A DNA stretch of 9,012 nucleotides from an archaeon (GTDB taxonomy: Archaea > Nanobdellota > Nanobdellia > Pacearchaeales > GW2011-AR1): the NCBI GenBank assembly GCA_030593225.1, contig JAUVHP010000046.1, forward strand, positions 1 to 9,012, in the 5' to 3' direction. Under the pieces are notes generated by a model. That model saw only the letters and a list, made by a program, of their open reading frames with translations, did no database searches and had not been told where the DNA came from. The translations under genes and the position numbers were made by a program. Positions 1 to 6,304 of this stretch are shown here, piece after piece; positions within the stretch are counted from its first letter, which is position 1; each line of letters starts with the position of its first letter.

Positions 1-348
1 AATTCTTTGATTATAAATCCTGATAAAGAAGAAGTTTTAATAAAACCCAAAGATGGTCTTGGAGGACTTGGGGGAAAATATGTAAAACCTATAGGATTGG
101 GAAATGTTAGAATGTTTTACAAATTATTAAATCCAGAAATAGATATTATTGGAGTGGGTGGAATTAATTCTGGTAAAGATGTTTTTGAATATATCTTAGC
201 AGGTGCAAAAGCGGTTCAATTAGCAACGGTTTTTATGAAAGAAGAAGAAAAATGTTTTGAAAGAATTGAAATAGAGTTTACTCAATATATGTTTAGTAAA
301 GGATATTCTACTATTGAAGAAATAAGGGGGAAGCTGAAATCTTTATGA
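1..348 (+). CDS. pyrD: Dihydroorotate dehydrogenase, class 1A-like, C-terminal part (5' end outside window)
   Basis: This is the last 115 codons of a gene that begins upstream; frame 1 is open from the first base to the TGA at 346-348. Dihydroorotate dehydrogenase oxidises dihydroorotate to orotate with FMN, the fourth step of UMP synthesis. The visible part holds the family's C-terminal half-barrel: a KPKDGLGGLGG segment followed by a KP (about residues 15-30 of the visible part), then IIGVGGINSGKD and AGAKAVQLAT, which form the FMN-phosphate site. The KPK-GxGGxGG pattern and the ending (KGYSTIEEIRGKLKSL) match the soluble, fumarate-linked class 1A enzymes of Lactococcus type better than the class 1B or membrane class 2 enzymes. 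Class 1A is an inference, because the N-terminal catalytic Cys region is not in view. The stop overlaps the next start (ATGA), so the two pyrimidine genes are very probably co-transcribed. Confidence 0.9.
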   Translation, partial: NSLIINPDKEEVLIKPKDGLGGLGGKYVKPIGLGNVRMFYKLLNPEIDIIGVGGINSGKDVFEYILAGAKAVQLATVFMKEEEKCFERIEIEFTQYMFSKGYSTIEEIRGKLKSL

Positions 349-2060
349 GAATCGATCCTCATGTTCATTTTAGGGATTCTGAACAATCATATAAGGAGAC
401 AATTAAACATGGTCTTTTTGTTGCAAAAAATCAAAACGTAGAGATAGTTTTTGATATGCCAAACACCCAAAGACCTATTTTAGAAGAGGAAGATGTTGTT
501 GAAAGATTGAAATTGGTTCCTAAAAATGAGGAGAAAAGATATTTTTTATATGTTGGATTAACAAGTAATGAAGAGCAGATAAAGAGAGCTATTTCTTTAA
601 CAAAAAAATATAAAGAAGTTATTGGGCTGAAAATGTTTGCTGGACAATCGACTGGGAATTTAGCAATAATAAATGAGGAAGAGCAATTTAAGATTTTTAA
701 GATTTTATCAGAGAACAATTATACTGGAGTTATTGTTGTTCATTGCGAGAAAGAATCTTTTATGAAGAATGATATTTTTAATCCTAATAATCCGTTTAGC
801 CATACAATTTCAAGACCAAAAATAGCAGAGGTGGAATCAATAAAGGATCAAATTAATTTTGCGAAAAATTCGAATTTTCAAGGGATTTTGCATATTTGTC
901 ATATTTCATGCCAGGATTCAATTGATTTAGTTTGCGATGCTAGGAAAGAGATAAATATTACTTGTGGTGTAACACCTCATCATTTAATGTGGTCTGAGAG
1001 TATGCTTAATAATTCTCATGGATTACTGTACAAAATGAATCCTCCCCTGAGAGAAGAGATTGAGGTTAAAAAAATTAGGGAGTCACTTAAAATGGGAAAA
1101 ATTGATTGGATTGAAACAGATCATGCCCCACATTCAATTGGTGAAAAAATGTTTGATGGTCATCCTTCTGGTTATCCTTCATTGTATTTGTATAAAAAAT
1201 GTGTAGATGAATTTTTGCCAGATTTAGGATTGAGTGGCGAACAAATAAAAAAATTAACCTTTGAGAATATTGTAAAAACTTTTAATTTAAAATTAAATAT
1301 TATTGATTTATCTGAAAAAGAAAAGGTAGCAAAAGAAAAAATTTGTTTGCCGTTGGATGGATTAAATACATTGGAAGAGGTTGAGGAAAGAGTGAAAGAG
1401 TTGAGTGATGTTGTAGGATATTTTAAGATTGGAAAAGAATCTTTTACTTTATTTGGTCTGGAAATAATAAGGGTTGTTAAAGAAAATAATGGAAAGGTTT
1501 TTTTAGATTTGAAGTACCATGATATTCCAAACACTGTTAAAAGGGCATCTTATGCTGCGACAAAATTAGGTGTAGAAATTTTTAATGTTCATGCGTCTGG
1601 TGGGAGTGAAATGATGAAATCTGCTTTAGAAGGGGCAAAAGAAGCGTGTTTAGAATTTAACATGAAAATGCCAATTATATTAGGAGTGACTGTTTTGACT
1701 AGTGTAGATCAGAATATTATGAATGAAGAACTAAATACTAGTGGGGAGATTGAAGAGCAAGTGTTAAATTTAGCAAAACTAGTTCAGAAATCTGGATTGG
1801 ATGGTATTGTTTGTTCTGCAAAAGATTTGTTTTTTATTAAAAATTCTTTGGAGGATAATTTTTTATTTGTAACTCCTGGAATTAAAGGAGTAGATAATTC
1901 TGTAGGATATGACCAAAAAAGAATATCAAGTCCTAGTGATGCTATATCAAATGGTTCAGATATATTAGTGATTGGTCGTGCGATTACAGGGTATAAAACT
2001 AAAGAAGAAAGAGTTAATGCTGCGGTTGAAATAGTAAAAAATATTTCTAGTGTTATTTAA
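345..2060 (+). CDS. pyrC-pyrF: Fused dihydroorotase / orotidine-5'-phosphate decarboxylase
   Basis: One uninterrupted 571-aa frame encodes two pyrimidine enzymes. Residues 1 to about 320 are a dihydroorotase barrel: DPHVHFRD (metal ligands H6 and H8, R10), MPNT (N40), the probable carboxylated lysine K96 in GLKMFAG, VVHCE (H133), HICHIS (H183, H186) and ETDHAPH (D259). About residues 332-571 are OMP decarboxylase: ICLPLDG at the start, the catalytic DLKYHDIPNT (D388, K390, D393), PGIKG (511-515) and a C-terminal phosphate-binding region ending in IGRAITG. The decarboxylase motifs are of the bacterial E. coli-like type. The dihydroorotase starts directly at its first metal motif and ends right after the barrel, so the flanking beta-sandwich of full-length enzymes is missing. 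A charged linker (about 322-332) joins the halves, with no stop and no internal ATG there. The gene overlaps pyrD by 4 nt. Confidence 0.92.
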   Translation: MRIDPHVHFRDSEQSYKETIKHGLFVAKNQNVEIVFDMPNTQRPILEEEDVVERLKLVPKNEEKRYFLYVGLTSNEEQIKRAISLTKKYKEVIGLKMFAGQSTGNLAIINEEEQFKIFKILSENNYTGVIVVHCEKESFMKNDIFNPNNPFSHTISRPKIAEVESIKDQINFAKNSNFQGILHICHISCQDSIDLVCDARKEINITCGVTPHHLMWSESMLNNSHGLLYKMNPPLREEIEVKKIRESLKMGKIDWIETDHAPHSIGEKMFDGHPSGYPSLYLYKKCVDEFLPDLGLSGEQIKKLTFENIVKTFNLKLNIIDLSEKEKVAKEKICLPLDGLNTLEEVEERVKELSDVVGYFKIGKESFTLFGLEIIRVVKENNGKVFLDLKYHDIPNTVKRASYAATKLGVEIFNVHASGGSEMMKSALEGAKEACLEFNMKMPIILGVTVLTSVDQNIMNEELNTSGEIEEQVLNLAKLVQKSGLDGIVCSAKDLFFIKNSLEDNFLFVTPGIKGVDNSVGYDQKRISSPSDAISNGSDILVIGRAITGYKTKEERVNAAVEIVKNISSVI

Positions 2061-2082
2061 ATTTTGATTTCTATTTGGATAA

Positions 2083-2092
2083 TTTTATAATA
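2083..2092 (+). promoter_or_regulatory. TATA-like box for the membrane protein gene
   Basis: The sequence TTTTATAATA is centred about 26 bp before the ATG at 2113. This is the spacing expected when transcription starts at the start codon (leaderless mRNA). The box overlaps the earlier in-frame ATG at 2092, which argues against that ATG as the start. Confidence 0.5.
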
Positions 2093-2112
2093 TGGTTTGC
2101 ATTCTTTTTACT

Positions 2113-2583
2113 ATGAAAATTGATTTAAGGTTTATCATTCAAATTATTTTTTTGTTTGCAATATTTTTTTTGTCTATTTTTAGTATTATTAAGAGAGAAG
2201 AATTATCAGCAATAATTTTATTTTTATTCTTTTTTTCTATATTAATTATTATAAAGGAGTGTCGAAGATATGATTGCAATGTTCCTTATAAAATGAAAAA
2301 AATTAAGAAGAATTTTTTTAGCAGGGCTTTTACTGGTTTGCGTGGAGGCGTTCATTATGTTCATTTTATGTTTACGTATAATCATGAAAAATATAATACT
2401 CAAGTAGATACTCCTGAAACTTTGGAATGTTATTTTGGTTGGTTTTGGGGAGTTTTATTAATTCTTTATGGTTATTTTTCTTATTTAATAAGTATTAATT
2501 TTGAAGGATATTGGTATTTGGCTGTTTTTGGGATTCCTATTTTTACTAATATAATTGATTATTTTTTTAGATATAAGAAATAG
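2113..2583 (+). CDS. Membrane protein of unknown function, four predicted helices
   Basis: I do not recognise this 156-aa protein. It has two hydrophobic helices near the N-terminus (about residues 6-27 and 30-48). A polar middle of about 55 residues follows, rich in basic and aromatic residues (KKIKKNFF, RGGVHYVHFMF, YNHEKY). Two more helices lie at about 106-126 and 130-149, and the tail is basic (RYKK). The middle would sit on one side of the membrane, and the basic tail suggests a cytoplasmic C-terminus. The frame extends to an ATG at 2092, but that codon lies inside the TATA-like box, so 2113 is chosen; the longer form would add seven residues. It sits between the pyrimidine operon and tyrS with its own promoter, so the context says nothing of its role. 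Confidence 0.75.
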   Translation: MKIDLRFIIQIIFLFAIFFLSIFSIIKREELSAIILFLFFFSILIIIKECRRYDCNVPYKMKKIKKNFFSRAFTGLRGGVHYVHFMFTYNHEKYNTQVDTPETLECYFGWFWGVLLILYGYFSYLISINFEGYWYLAVFGIPIFTNIIDYFFRYKK

Positions 2584-2593
2584 TTTTAAATAT
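2584..2593 (+). promoter_or_regulatory. TATA-like box for tyrS
   Basis: TTTTAAATAT begins directly after the preceding stop codon and is centred about 26 bp before the tyrS ATG at 2614. There is no Shine-Dalgarno-like sequence before that ATG, so a leaderless transcript is likely. Confidence 0.55.
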
Positions 2594-2613
2594 CATTTTA
2601 TCATAATTTTTAT

Positions 2614-3579
2614 ATGAATGTTGATGAAAAATTTGAATTGATTAAGAGAAATACAGATGAAATTATTGGAGAGAAAGAACTTAAAGAAATGTTAAAGAAA
2701 GGAAAGAAAATTTCTGTTTATTGTGGTTATGAAACTTCTGGAGATATTCATTTAGGGCATTTAGTTAGTATGACAAAACTTCTTGATTTACAGAAGGCGG
2801 GTTTTAAAGTTAAAGTTCTCTTTGCTGATTGGCATACTTATCTTAATCAAAAAGGTGACTGGGATTTTATTAATAAACAATTAGAGAAATGGAAAAAAGG
2901 ATTTATGGCTTCAGGATTGAAAAATGTGGAATTTGTTAAAGGAAGTGAAATGGAGAGAAATGTTGATTATATCGACGATGTTTTTAAATTAGCTGTTAAA
3001 AATACTTTGAGTCGTGGCTTGAGAAGTATGCAAACTGTTGGAAGAGATATTGAGAATGCTAAAATTTCTCAAGTGATTTATCCTTTAATGCAAATTGCTG
3101 ATTTTAAATATTTGAAAGTTGATGGGGCATTAGGTGGGTTGGAACAAAGGAAGATTCACATGTTAGCTTTAGAATCTATGAAATATATTGATTACAAAAA
3201 ACCTTTTTTAATTCATCACGAACTAATCCCAAGTTTGAAAGGTCCTGAACAAGGCAAGATGTCCTCAAGTGTTAAAGAAAGTATGATTTCTATTAAAGAT
3301 TCTGAGAAAGAAATTAAATCAAAATTAAGTAAGGCCTATTGTCTTGAAGGAAGTGTCAAGGATAATCCTGTTTTATCAATTATCAAATTGATTATTTTTC
3401 CTCGTTATGATAAATTTGAAATTTCTCGTCCTGAAAAGTTTGGAGGAGATGTTAGTTTTGAAAATTATGGAGAGTTGGAAAAAGATTTTTCTAGTAAGAA
3501 AATTCATCCATTGGATTTAAAAAATTCTTGTGCAAAATATCTTTCTGAAATTTGTGGGGAGATTCGGAAGGGGTTTTAA
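2614..3579 (+). CDS. tyrS: Tyrosyl-tRNA synthetase, archaeal type
   Basis: This class I synthetase charges tRNA-Tyr in the cytoplasm. At 321 aa it is close to the 306 aa of the Methanocaldococcus jannaschii enzyme, and the whole chain aligns with it by eye. The first signature is GYETSGDIHLGH (HIGH-type motif at residues 46-49) and the second is GKMSSS (KMSKS-type, 215-219). Tyrosine-pocket features include Y36 near the N-terminus, Y156 in IYPLMQ, Q160 and D163, followed by VDGALGGLEQRKIHMLA, which is typical of archaeal and eukaryotic TyrRS. The C-terminal anticodon-binding part keeps RPEKFGGD, where the aspartate in the M. jannaschii enzyme reads the first anticodon base, and HPLDLKN. No part is missing. 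The start at 2614 is fixed by the TATA box upstream and by alignment to the known N-terminus. It ends 4 nt from a convergent small gene. Confidence 0.96.
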   Translation: MNVDEKFELIKRNTDEIIGEKELKEMLKKGKKISVYCGYETSGDIHLGHLVSMTKLLDLQKAGFKVKVLFADWHTYLNQKGDWDFINKQLEKWKKGFMASGLKNVEFVKGSEMERNVDYIDDVFKLAVKNTLSRGLRSMQTVGRDIENAKISQVIYPLMQIADFKYLKVDGALGGLEQRKIHMLALESMKYIDYKKPFLIHHELIPSLKGPEQGKMSSSVKESMISIKDSEKEIKSKLSKAYCLEGSVKDNPVLSIIKLIIFPRYDKFEISRPEKFGGDVSFENYGELEKDFSSKKIHPLDLKNSCAKYLSEICGEIRKGF

Positions 3580-3583
3580 TTGA

Positions 3584-3700
3584 TTAAGCTGCAGAAATTA
3601 ATGCTTTGATTATTATATAACCAATTATTAATGCCATTGCCATTTTTATCCATTCAAAAATATCATCTGAATTTAATCTTTGTTTTCCTTTTTTATTCAT
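3584..3700 (-). CDS. 38-aa single-helix membrane protein of unknown function
   Basis: Reading leftwards from an ATG at 3700, this frame gives 38 codons and a TAA at 3586-3584. The protein has a basic N-terminus (MNKKGKQRLNSDD), then IFEWIKMAMALIIGYIIIKAL, a single hydrophobic helix at about residues 14-34. I do not recognise it. The case for a real gene rests on context: the stop of the upstream gene lies one base before its ATG, and a GAGGT Shine-Dalgarno-like sequence (bases 3713-3709) sits 8 nt upstream of the start. The helix keeps a clean amphipathic-then-hydrophobic pattern with a charged start, unlike random AT-rich translation. It is too short to be sure of from a single sequence. Confidence 0.6.
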   Translation of the reverse strand: MNKKGKQRLNSDDIFEWIKMAMALIIGYIIIKALISAA

Positions 3701-3701
3701 T

Positions 3702-3950
3702 TTAAAATACCTCTAATTCTAATCTATTTAGTCTTTCAATTATTTTAAAGTTTTTGTTTAGTTCCCCTATTTTTTCTTCTAGTTTTGATATTTGCAATGT
3801 AATTAATATTACAAGTCCTATAAATAATGTGCTAGTACTAATTATTAGTATTTCAATTATTTCCATTGCAACTGGAAGTGCTATAAAAAGACTAGTTAAT
3901 GCAATTAAACTCAAAACAAAATTTGAGATTCTTTTTGTTAGTTTATTCAT
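3702..3950 (-). CDS. 82-aa protein with two hydrophobic helices and a C-terminal coiled coil
   Basis: I do not recognise this family. The chain has a short basic start (MNKLTKR), hydrophobic helices at about residues 9-27 and 31-53, and then a heptad-like charged helix with leucine and isoleucine spacing (ISKLEEKIGELNKNFKIIE, about 54-72, continuing to LNRLELEVF). This suggests a membrane-anchored coiled coil that may oligomerise. A + strand frame overlaps the same bases, but the minus reading is preferred: a TATA-like box lies 26 bp before its ATG at 3950, there is no Shine-Dalgarno needed for a leaderless start, and a second small gene follows one base after its stop. The two small membrane proteins probably form one transcript and may act together. 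Confidence 0.65.
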   Translation of the reverse strand: MNKLTKRISNFVLSLIALTSLFIALPVAMEIIEILIISTSTLFIGLVILITLQISKLEEKIGELNKNFKIIERLNRLELEVF

Positions 3951-3970
3951 TAAATCGATTGCATTTTCAA

Positions 3971-3980
3971 CTTTAAATAA
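3971..3980 (-). promoter_or_regulatory. TATA-like box for the two small membrane protein genes
   Basis: On the minus strand TTATTTAAAG is centred near 3976, about 26 bp before the ATG at 3950. It lies just downstream of the displaced GTPase fragment, so the small operon has its own promoter. Confidence 0.5.
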
Positions 3981-4000
3981 ATCATTACTCTAAGAAATAA

Positions 4001-4099
4001 TCATCTAGTTCTAAACTCTACAACATCTAAATCTTTTAATTTATGTTTTAGCCCAATTTTTTGTCCTGCAAATTTTGAAGAAGGTTCCCAAATTTTTGT
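4001..4099 (-). pseudogene. Displaced 3' end of a DRG/TGS GTPase gene
   Basis: Read leftwards, this stretch encodes TKIWEPSSKFAGQKIGLKHK and on to the same ...VVEFRTR ending and TGA as the intact GTPase gene at 4257-5165. Over 33 aligned codons (including the stop) there are 9 base differences, 8 of them synonymous; the single amino-acid change is E for G after the conserved W. Upstream of about 4100 the similarity is lost, and in-frame stops occur at 4126-4124 and 4141-4139. It has no start codon and no G domain, so it cannot make the protein. The near-absence of amino-acid changes indicates that the copy diverged while still part of a working gene. It was then separated from its 5' part, for example by replacement or integration that supplied a new 3' end. 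Confidence 0.85.
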
Positions 4100-4126
4100 T
4101 TTTTGTGTGATTTTATTTTCTTTTTA

Positions 4127-4194
4127 ATCAACTCTGCGTTAAATCCATCCTTATGTACGAAAGTACACTGCGGACGAATTTGCCTTAATTTGAT
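4127..4194. repeat. GC-richer hairpin island between the GTPase gene and its displaced 3' copy
   Basis: Bases 4131-4176 contain 21 G or C out of 46, clearly above the AT-rich surroundings. The centre is a 5-bp stem with a GAAA tetraloop, TGTAC-GAAA-GTACA (4154-4167). CC at 4149-4150 can pair with GG at 4172-4173 across an internal loop, and ATCAA (4127-4131) with TTGAT (4190-4194) at the outside. On the minus strand one frame reads CTFVHKDGFNAEL across it but has no start codon. The architecture (outer CC/GG pairs, uneven internal loop, inner stem) recalls the islands at 7452-7489 and 8102-8139. It could be an element remnant, an unrelated structured RNA, or chance. Confidence 0.4.
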
Positions 4195-4233
4195 AAAAAA
4201 TCTAAACAAAATGGAAAAAAGAAACTAGCAAAG

Positions 4234-4256
4234 AAAAAATTTTAAATAATTTTTAA
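4234..4256 (-). terminator. Possible T-rich terminator after the GTPase gene
   Basis: Directly after the GTPase stop, the minus strand runs through ATTATTTAAAATTTTTTC, ending in a run of six T. T-runs commonly end archaeal transcripts. The region is so AT-rich that this is weak evidence. Confidence 0.3.
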
Positions 4257-5165
4257 TCATCTAGTCCTAAATTCAACAACATCCAAATCTTTTAATTTAT
4301 GTTTTAGTCCTATTTTTTGTCCTGCAAATTTTGATGAAGGTCCCCAGATTTTTGTTTCTTTTACTTTTTTAGAAAATCCTTTGAGAATTTTTTCAGCGAT
4401 GTCTTGAACAGATGAATTTTGTTTCATTATTATTGGTTTTTGGGATTTAATTTTATGAGGTTCTTTTGTGTAAATTCTTATTTTATTAAAACTTTGAAAT
4501 ATTTTATTTTTTAATTCTTCCAGACCTTCTTTTGTTTTTGTTGAGATTAAAACAAAATTATATTTTTTAGATTTTAGAGTTGCATTTAATTTTCTTTTTT
4601 CATTTTCTGTTAATTTATCAACTTTGTTGAAAACAATTATTTGTTTGGCTTGTGATTTAGTTAAATGTTTTTTTATTTCTTGTATTTCTTCTATTTTGTC
4701 GACGATAATTAGTAATGTGTCTGCAGAATTTATTAACCCTTTATCAAAATATTCTGAATCAATTGCAGGATTTTCTATTAGTTGCATATTAATTCCCTCA
4801 AAATTCATCATTCCTATAATTGGTTTTTGAGTTGTGAATTCTATTTCAGATATTTTTGGTTGTGCATTTGTTAAAATATTAAGAAGTGCAGATTTTCCTA
4901 AGTTTGTTTTTCCTATTAAAACAATTTGCATATCTTCTTTTTTTATTCCTACTTGTGTTCCTTTTCCTGAGCGTTTTGCTTTTATTGCTTGTTCTTGTAA
5001 TTTTTTTAAACGAGTTCTTAAGTTTGCAAGCATGTTTTCGGATGATTTATGTTTTGGACATTCCTTAATCATTTCTTTTAAACAGATTATTTTTTCTTCA
5101 TCTGATTCTGCAGCTAAAAATTTTTCTTGTGCTTTGTTGAAAAACGGAGATGCATTAGTTGTCAT
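4257..5165 (-). CDS. DRG-family GTPase with C-terminal TGS domain
   Basis: This 302-aa protein has the order of archaeal DRG (Rbg/COG1163) GTPases: an N-terminal helical part with the family's basic helix (residues 30-65), a G domain (about 79-230) and a TGS domain (about 230-302). G1 is GKTNLGKS (85-92), G2 is the FTTQKP segment (T111, T112), G4 is NKVD (180-183) and G5 is probably STK (208-210). G3 is unusual: where the family has D-x-P-G, this protein has ENPA (131-134). DRG proteins bind ribosomes and act in translation; that role is assumed here. The chain is shorter than the usual 360-370 aa DRG, mainly in the middle of the G domain. The ATG overlaps the end of the upstream gene by 11 nt, so both share a transcript. 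A broken copy of its 3' end lies downstream at 4001-4099. Confidence 0.85.
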   Translation of the reverse strand: MTTNASPFFNKAQEKFLAAESDEEKIICLKEMIKECPKHKSSENMLANLRTRLKKLQEQAIKAKRSGKGTQVGIKKEDMQIVLIGKTNLGKSALLNILTNAQPKISEIEFTTQKPIIGMMNFEGINMQLIENPAIDSEYFDKGLINSADTLLIIVDKIEEIQEIKKHLTKSQAKQIIVFNKVDKLTENEKRKLNATLKSKKYNFVLISTKTKEGLEELKNKIFQSFNKIRIYTKEPHKIKSQKPIIMKQNSSVQDIAEKILKGFSKKVKETKIWGPSSKFAGQKIGLKHKLKDLDVVEFRTR

Positions 5166-6165
5166 TTTCTTTTATTTTCCAGATATATCTTTTACCACGT
5201 CTTTGTTTAATTACTTTTTCTTGTTTTTCTAATTTTTTTAAATGTTCTAAAACAACATCTGTTCCAGTATTTGTAATAAATTGTAAATCGGTTGTTGATG
5301 AATTTGGATTTTCTTTTAAATATTTTAATATTTTTTCTTTTGGTTTTTTCTTTCTATGATTATGGCCGAGATTAATATATTTTTTTGATCTATTAACATG
5401 AAATTTTATACATTTTTCCTTATGTGAATTTATTAATGGTCCTGCCAAATTATGAATTTCTTGAAGTCCTTTTATGTTTATTCTGAATTCAAATTGGGGA
5501 GAAGCTTTTATTCCTCTTTTTAGACTATGTTGAATACTAACTGAAGATAATTTTTCATTGTTTGTCCAATTCCATTTTTTTGCTATTTTTAACATGAATT
5601 CTAAAAAATCTTTATATTTTTCACTCATGCACAAAGAAGGTCGTCCTCCTTGAATTCCTCTAAATTCTAAATCCATACTTACAATAAATGCTCCTGCCGC
5701 CAATTTTTTATTTTTTAACAAATTATTTAATTCATATTTATTTTTGTTTATTGGAATTTTTTTATATTGTTTTAAATGATCAATTCTTTTAATAGCGGTT
5801 TCAAAAGAATATTTGTTAGGAATTTTTCCGATTTCATATAGAATGTGATTTATCCAAATTGGAGAAAAAAATAATACATCTTGATTGCTATATTTTTCTT
5901 TTTTAGGTTTATTAAAGGTTTTACCAATGAAATTTATTTTCTTTTTATTTTCCCAAAATTTTGTTATCTCAAAAAATTTATTCACAAATTCTGGATCTTT
6001 CATTTTTAATCTTAATGAATGAAAACATAAACATTTGTAGATTTTATTTTTGTATTTTTTAATTTGAATATGTTCTGTTGGTTTACTCATTTCTTCAATA
6101 TAAATTATGGATGACATAAGACAATAAATTTTCCAATTTTTTTTCATAGAATTATAGATAGACAT
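5155..6165 (-). CDS. Winged-helix protein with a possible LAGLIDADG-like region
   Basis: The 336-aa protein ends in a clear winged helix (about residues 275-330: KILKYLKENP, then a recognition-helix segment TGTDVVLEHLKKLEKQ, and a basic wing RRGKRYIWKI). The middle (about 154-262) has KLAAGAFIVSMDLEFRG, a following KDFLEFMLKIAKKW helix and FEFRINIKGLQEIHNLAGPL. This order resembles free-standing LAGLIDADG homing-endonuclease relatives, but the acidic catalytic position cannot be placed with confidence, so nuclease activity is unproven. The N-terminal 150 residues are basic and unrecognised. A transcription factor without nuclease activity is an equal possibility. The ATG at 6165 is chosen because a TATA-like box lies 26 bp before it; Met7, Met17 and Met26 are later alternatives. 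Its last codons overlap the start of the GTPase gene. Confidence 0.6.
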   Translation of the reverse strand: MSIYNSMKKNWKIYCLMSSIIYIEEMSKPTEHIQIKKYKNKIYKCLCFHSLRLKMKDPEFVNKFFEITKFWENKKKINFIGKTFNKPKKEKYSNQDVLFFSPIWINHILYEIGKIPNKYSFETAIKRIDHLKQYKKIPINKNKYELNNLLKNKKLAAGAFIVSMDLEFRGIQGGRPSLCMSEKYKDFLEFMLKIAKKWNWTNNEKLSSVSIQHSLKRGIKASPQFEFRINIKGLQEIHNLAGPLINSHKEKCIKFHVNRSKKYINLGHNHRKKKPKEKILKYLKENPNSSTTDLQFITNTGTDVVLEHLKKLEKQEKVIKQRRGKRYIWKIKENDN

Positions 6166-6185
6166 AATAAGAATAATCTTTTCTA

Positions 6186-6195
6186 CTATTTATAT
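6186..6195 (-). promoter_or_regulatory. TATA-like box for the winged-helix/GTPase operon
   Basis: On the minus strand ATATAAATAG is centred near 6191, about 26 bp before the ATG at 6165. No Shine-Dalgarno-like sequence lies between, so the first gene is probably leaderless. Confidence 0.55.
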
Positions 6196-6223
6196 GTTTT
6201 GGTGCTAAATTCTATAAATTAAA

Positions 6224-6258
6224 TGAACTTAAAAATTTAATGAGTTGATTAAGTTTCA
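6224..6258. repeat. Inverted repeat in the divergent promoter region
   Basis: TGAACTTAA (6224-6232) is matched by TTAAGTTTCA (6249-6258), a 9-bp inverted repeat with one extra T in the second arm and a 16-nt spacer. It lies between two divergent promoters and could be an operator, but AT-rich DNA yields such repeats often. Confidence 0.25.
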
Positions 6259-6270
6259 CATTAAAGATTA

Positions 6271-6280
6271 ATTTTTTAAT
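6271..6280 (+). promoter_or_regulatory. Possible TATA-like box for the glycosylase/methyltransferase operon
   Basis: ATTTTTTAAT is centred about 29 bp before the ATG at 6305. It is weaker than the other boxes in the window, and no Shine-Dalgarno-like sequence precedes that ATG. Confidence 0.35.
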
Positions 6281-6304
6281 TGATGCAAATTCATATAGTT
6301 TAAA

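Noticed and set aside
2092..2112. The earlier ATG as start of the four-helix membrane protein
   Set aside because: It lies within the TATA-like box that sits 26 bp before the ATG at 2113, so it would not be transcribed.
3754..3993. A + strand frame of 79 codons opposite the small membrane protein gene
   Set aside because: It is the complement of the minus-strand gene, which has a TATA box at the right distance and a downstream partner. The plus frame has neither.
4050..4213. A minus-strand frame of about 50 codons across the hairpin island (reading CTFVHKDGFNAEL)
   Set aside because: It has no ATG start and no promoter or Shine-Dalgarno in place, and it overlaps the GTPase fragment in another frame. 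Kept only as part of the element hypothesis.
4624..5359. Several hydrophobic + strand frames opposite the GTPase and winged-helix genes
   Set aside because: They are antisense shadows. Lysine-rich coding in AT-rich DNA reads as Phe/Leu/Ser-rich on the other strand.
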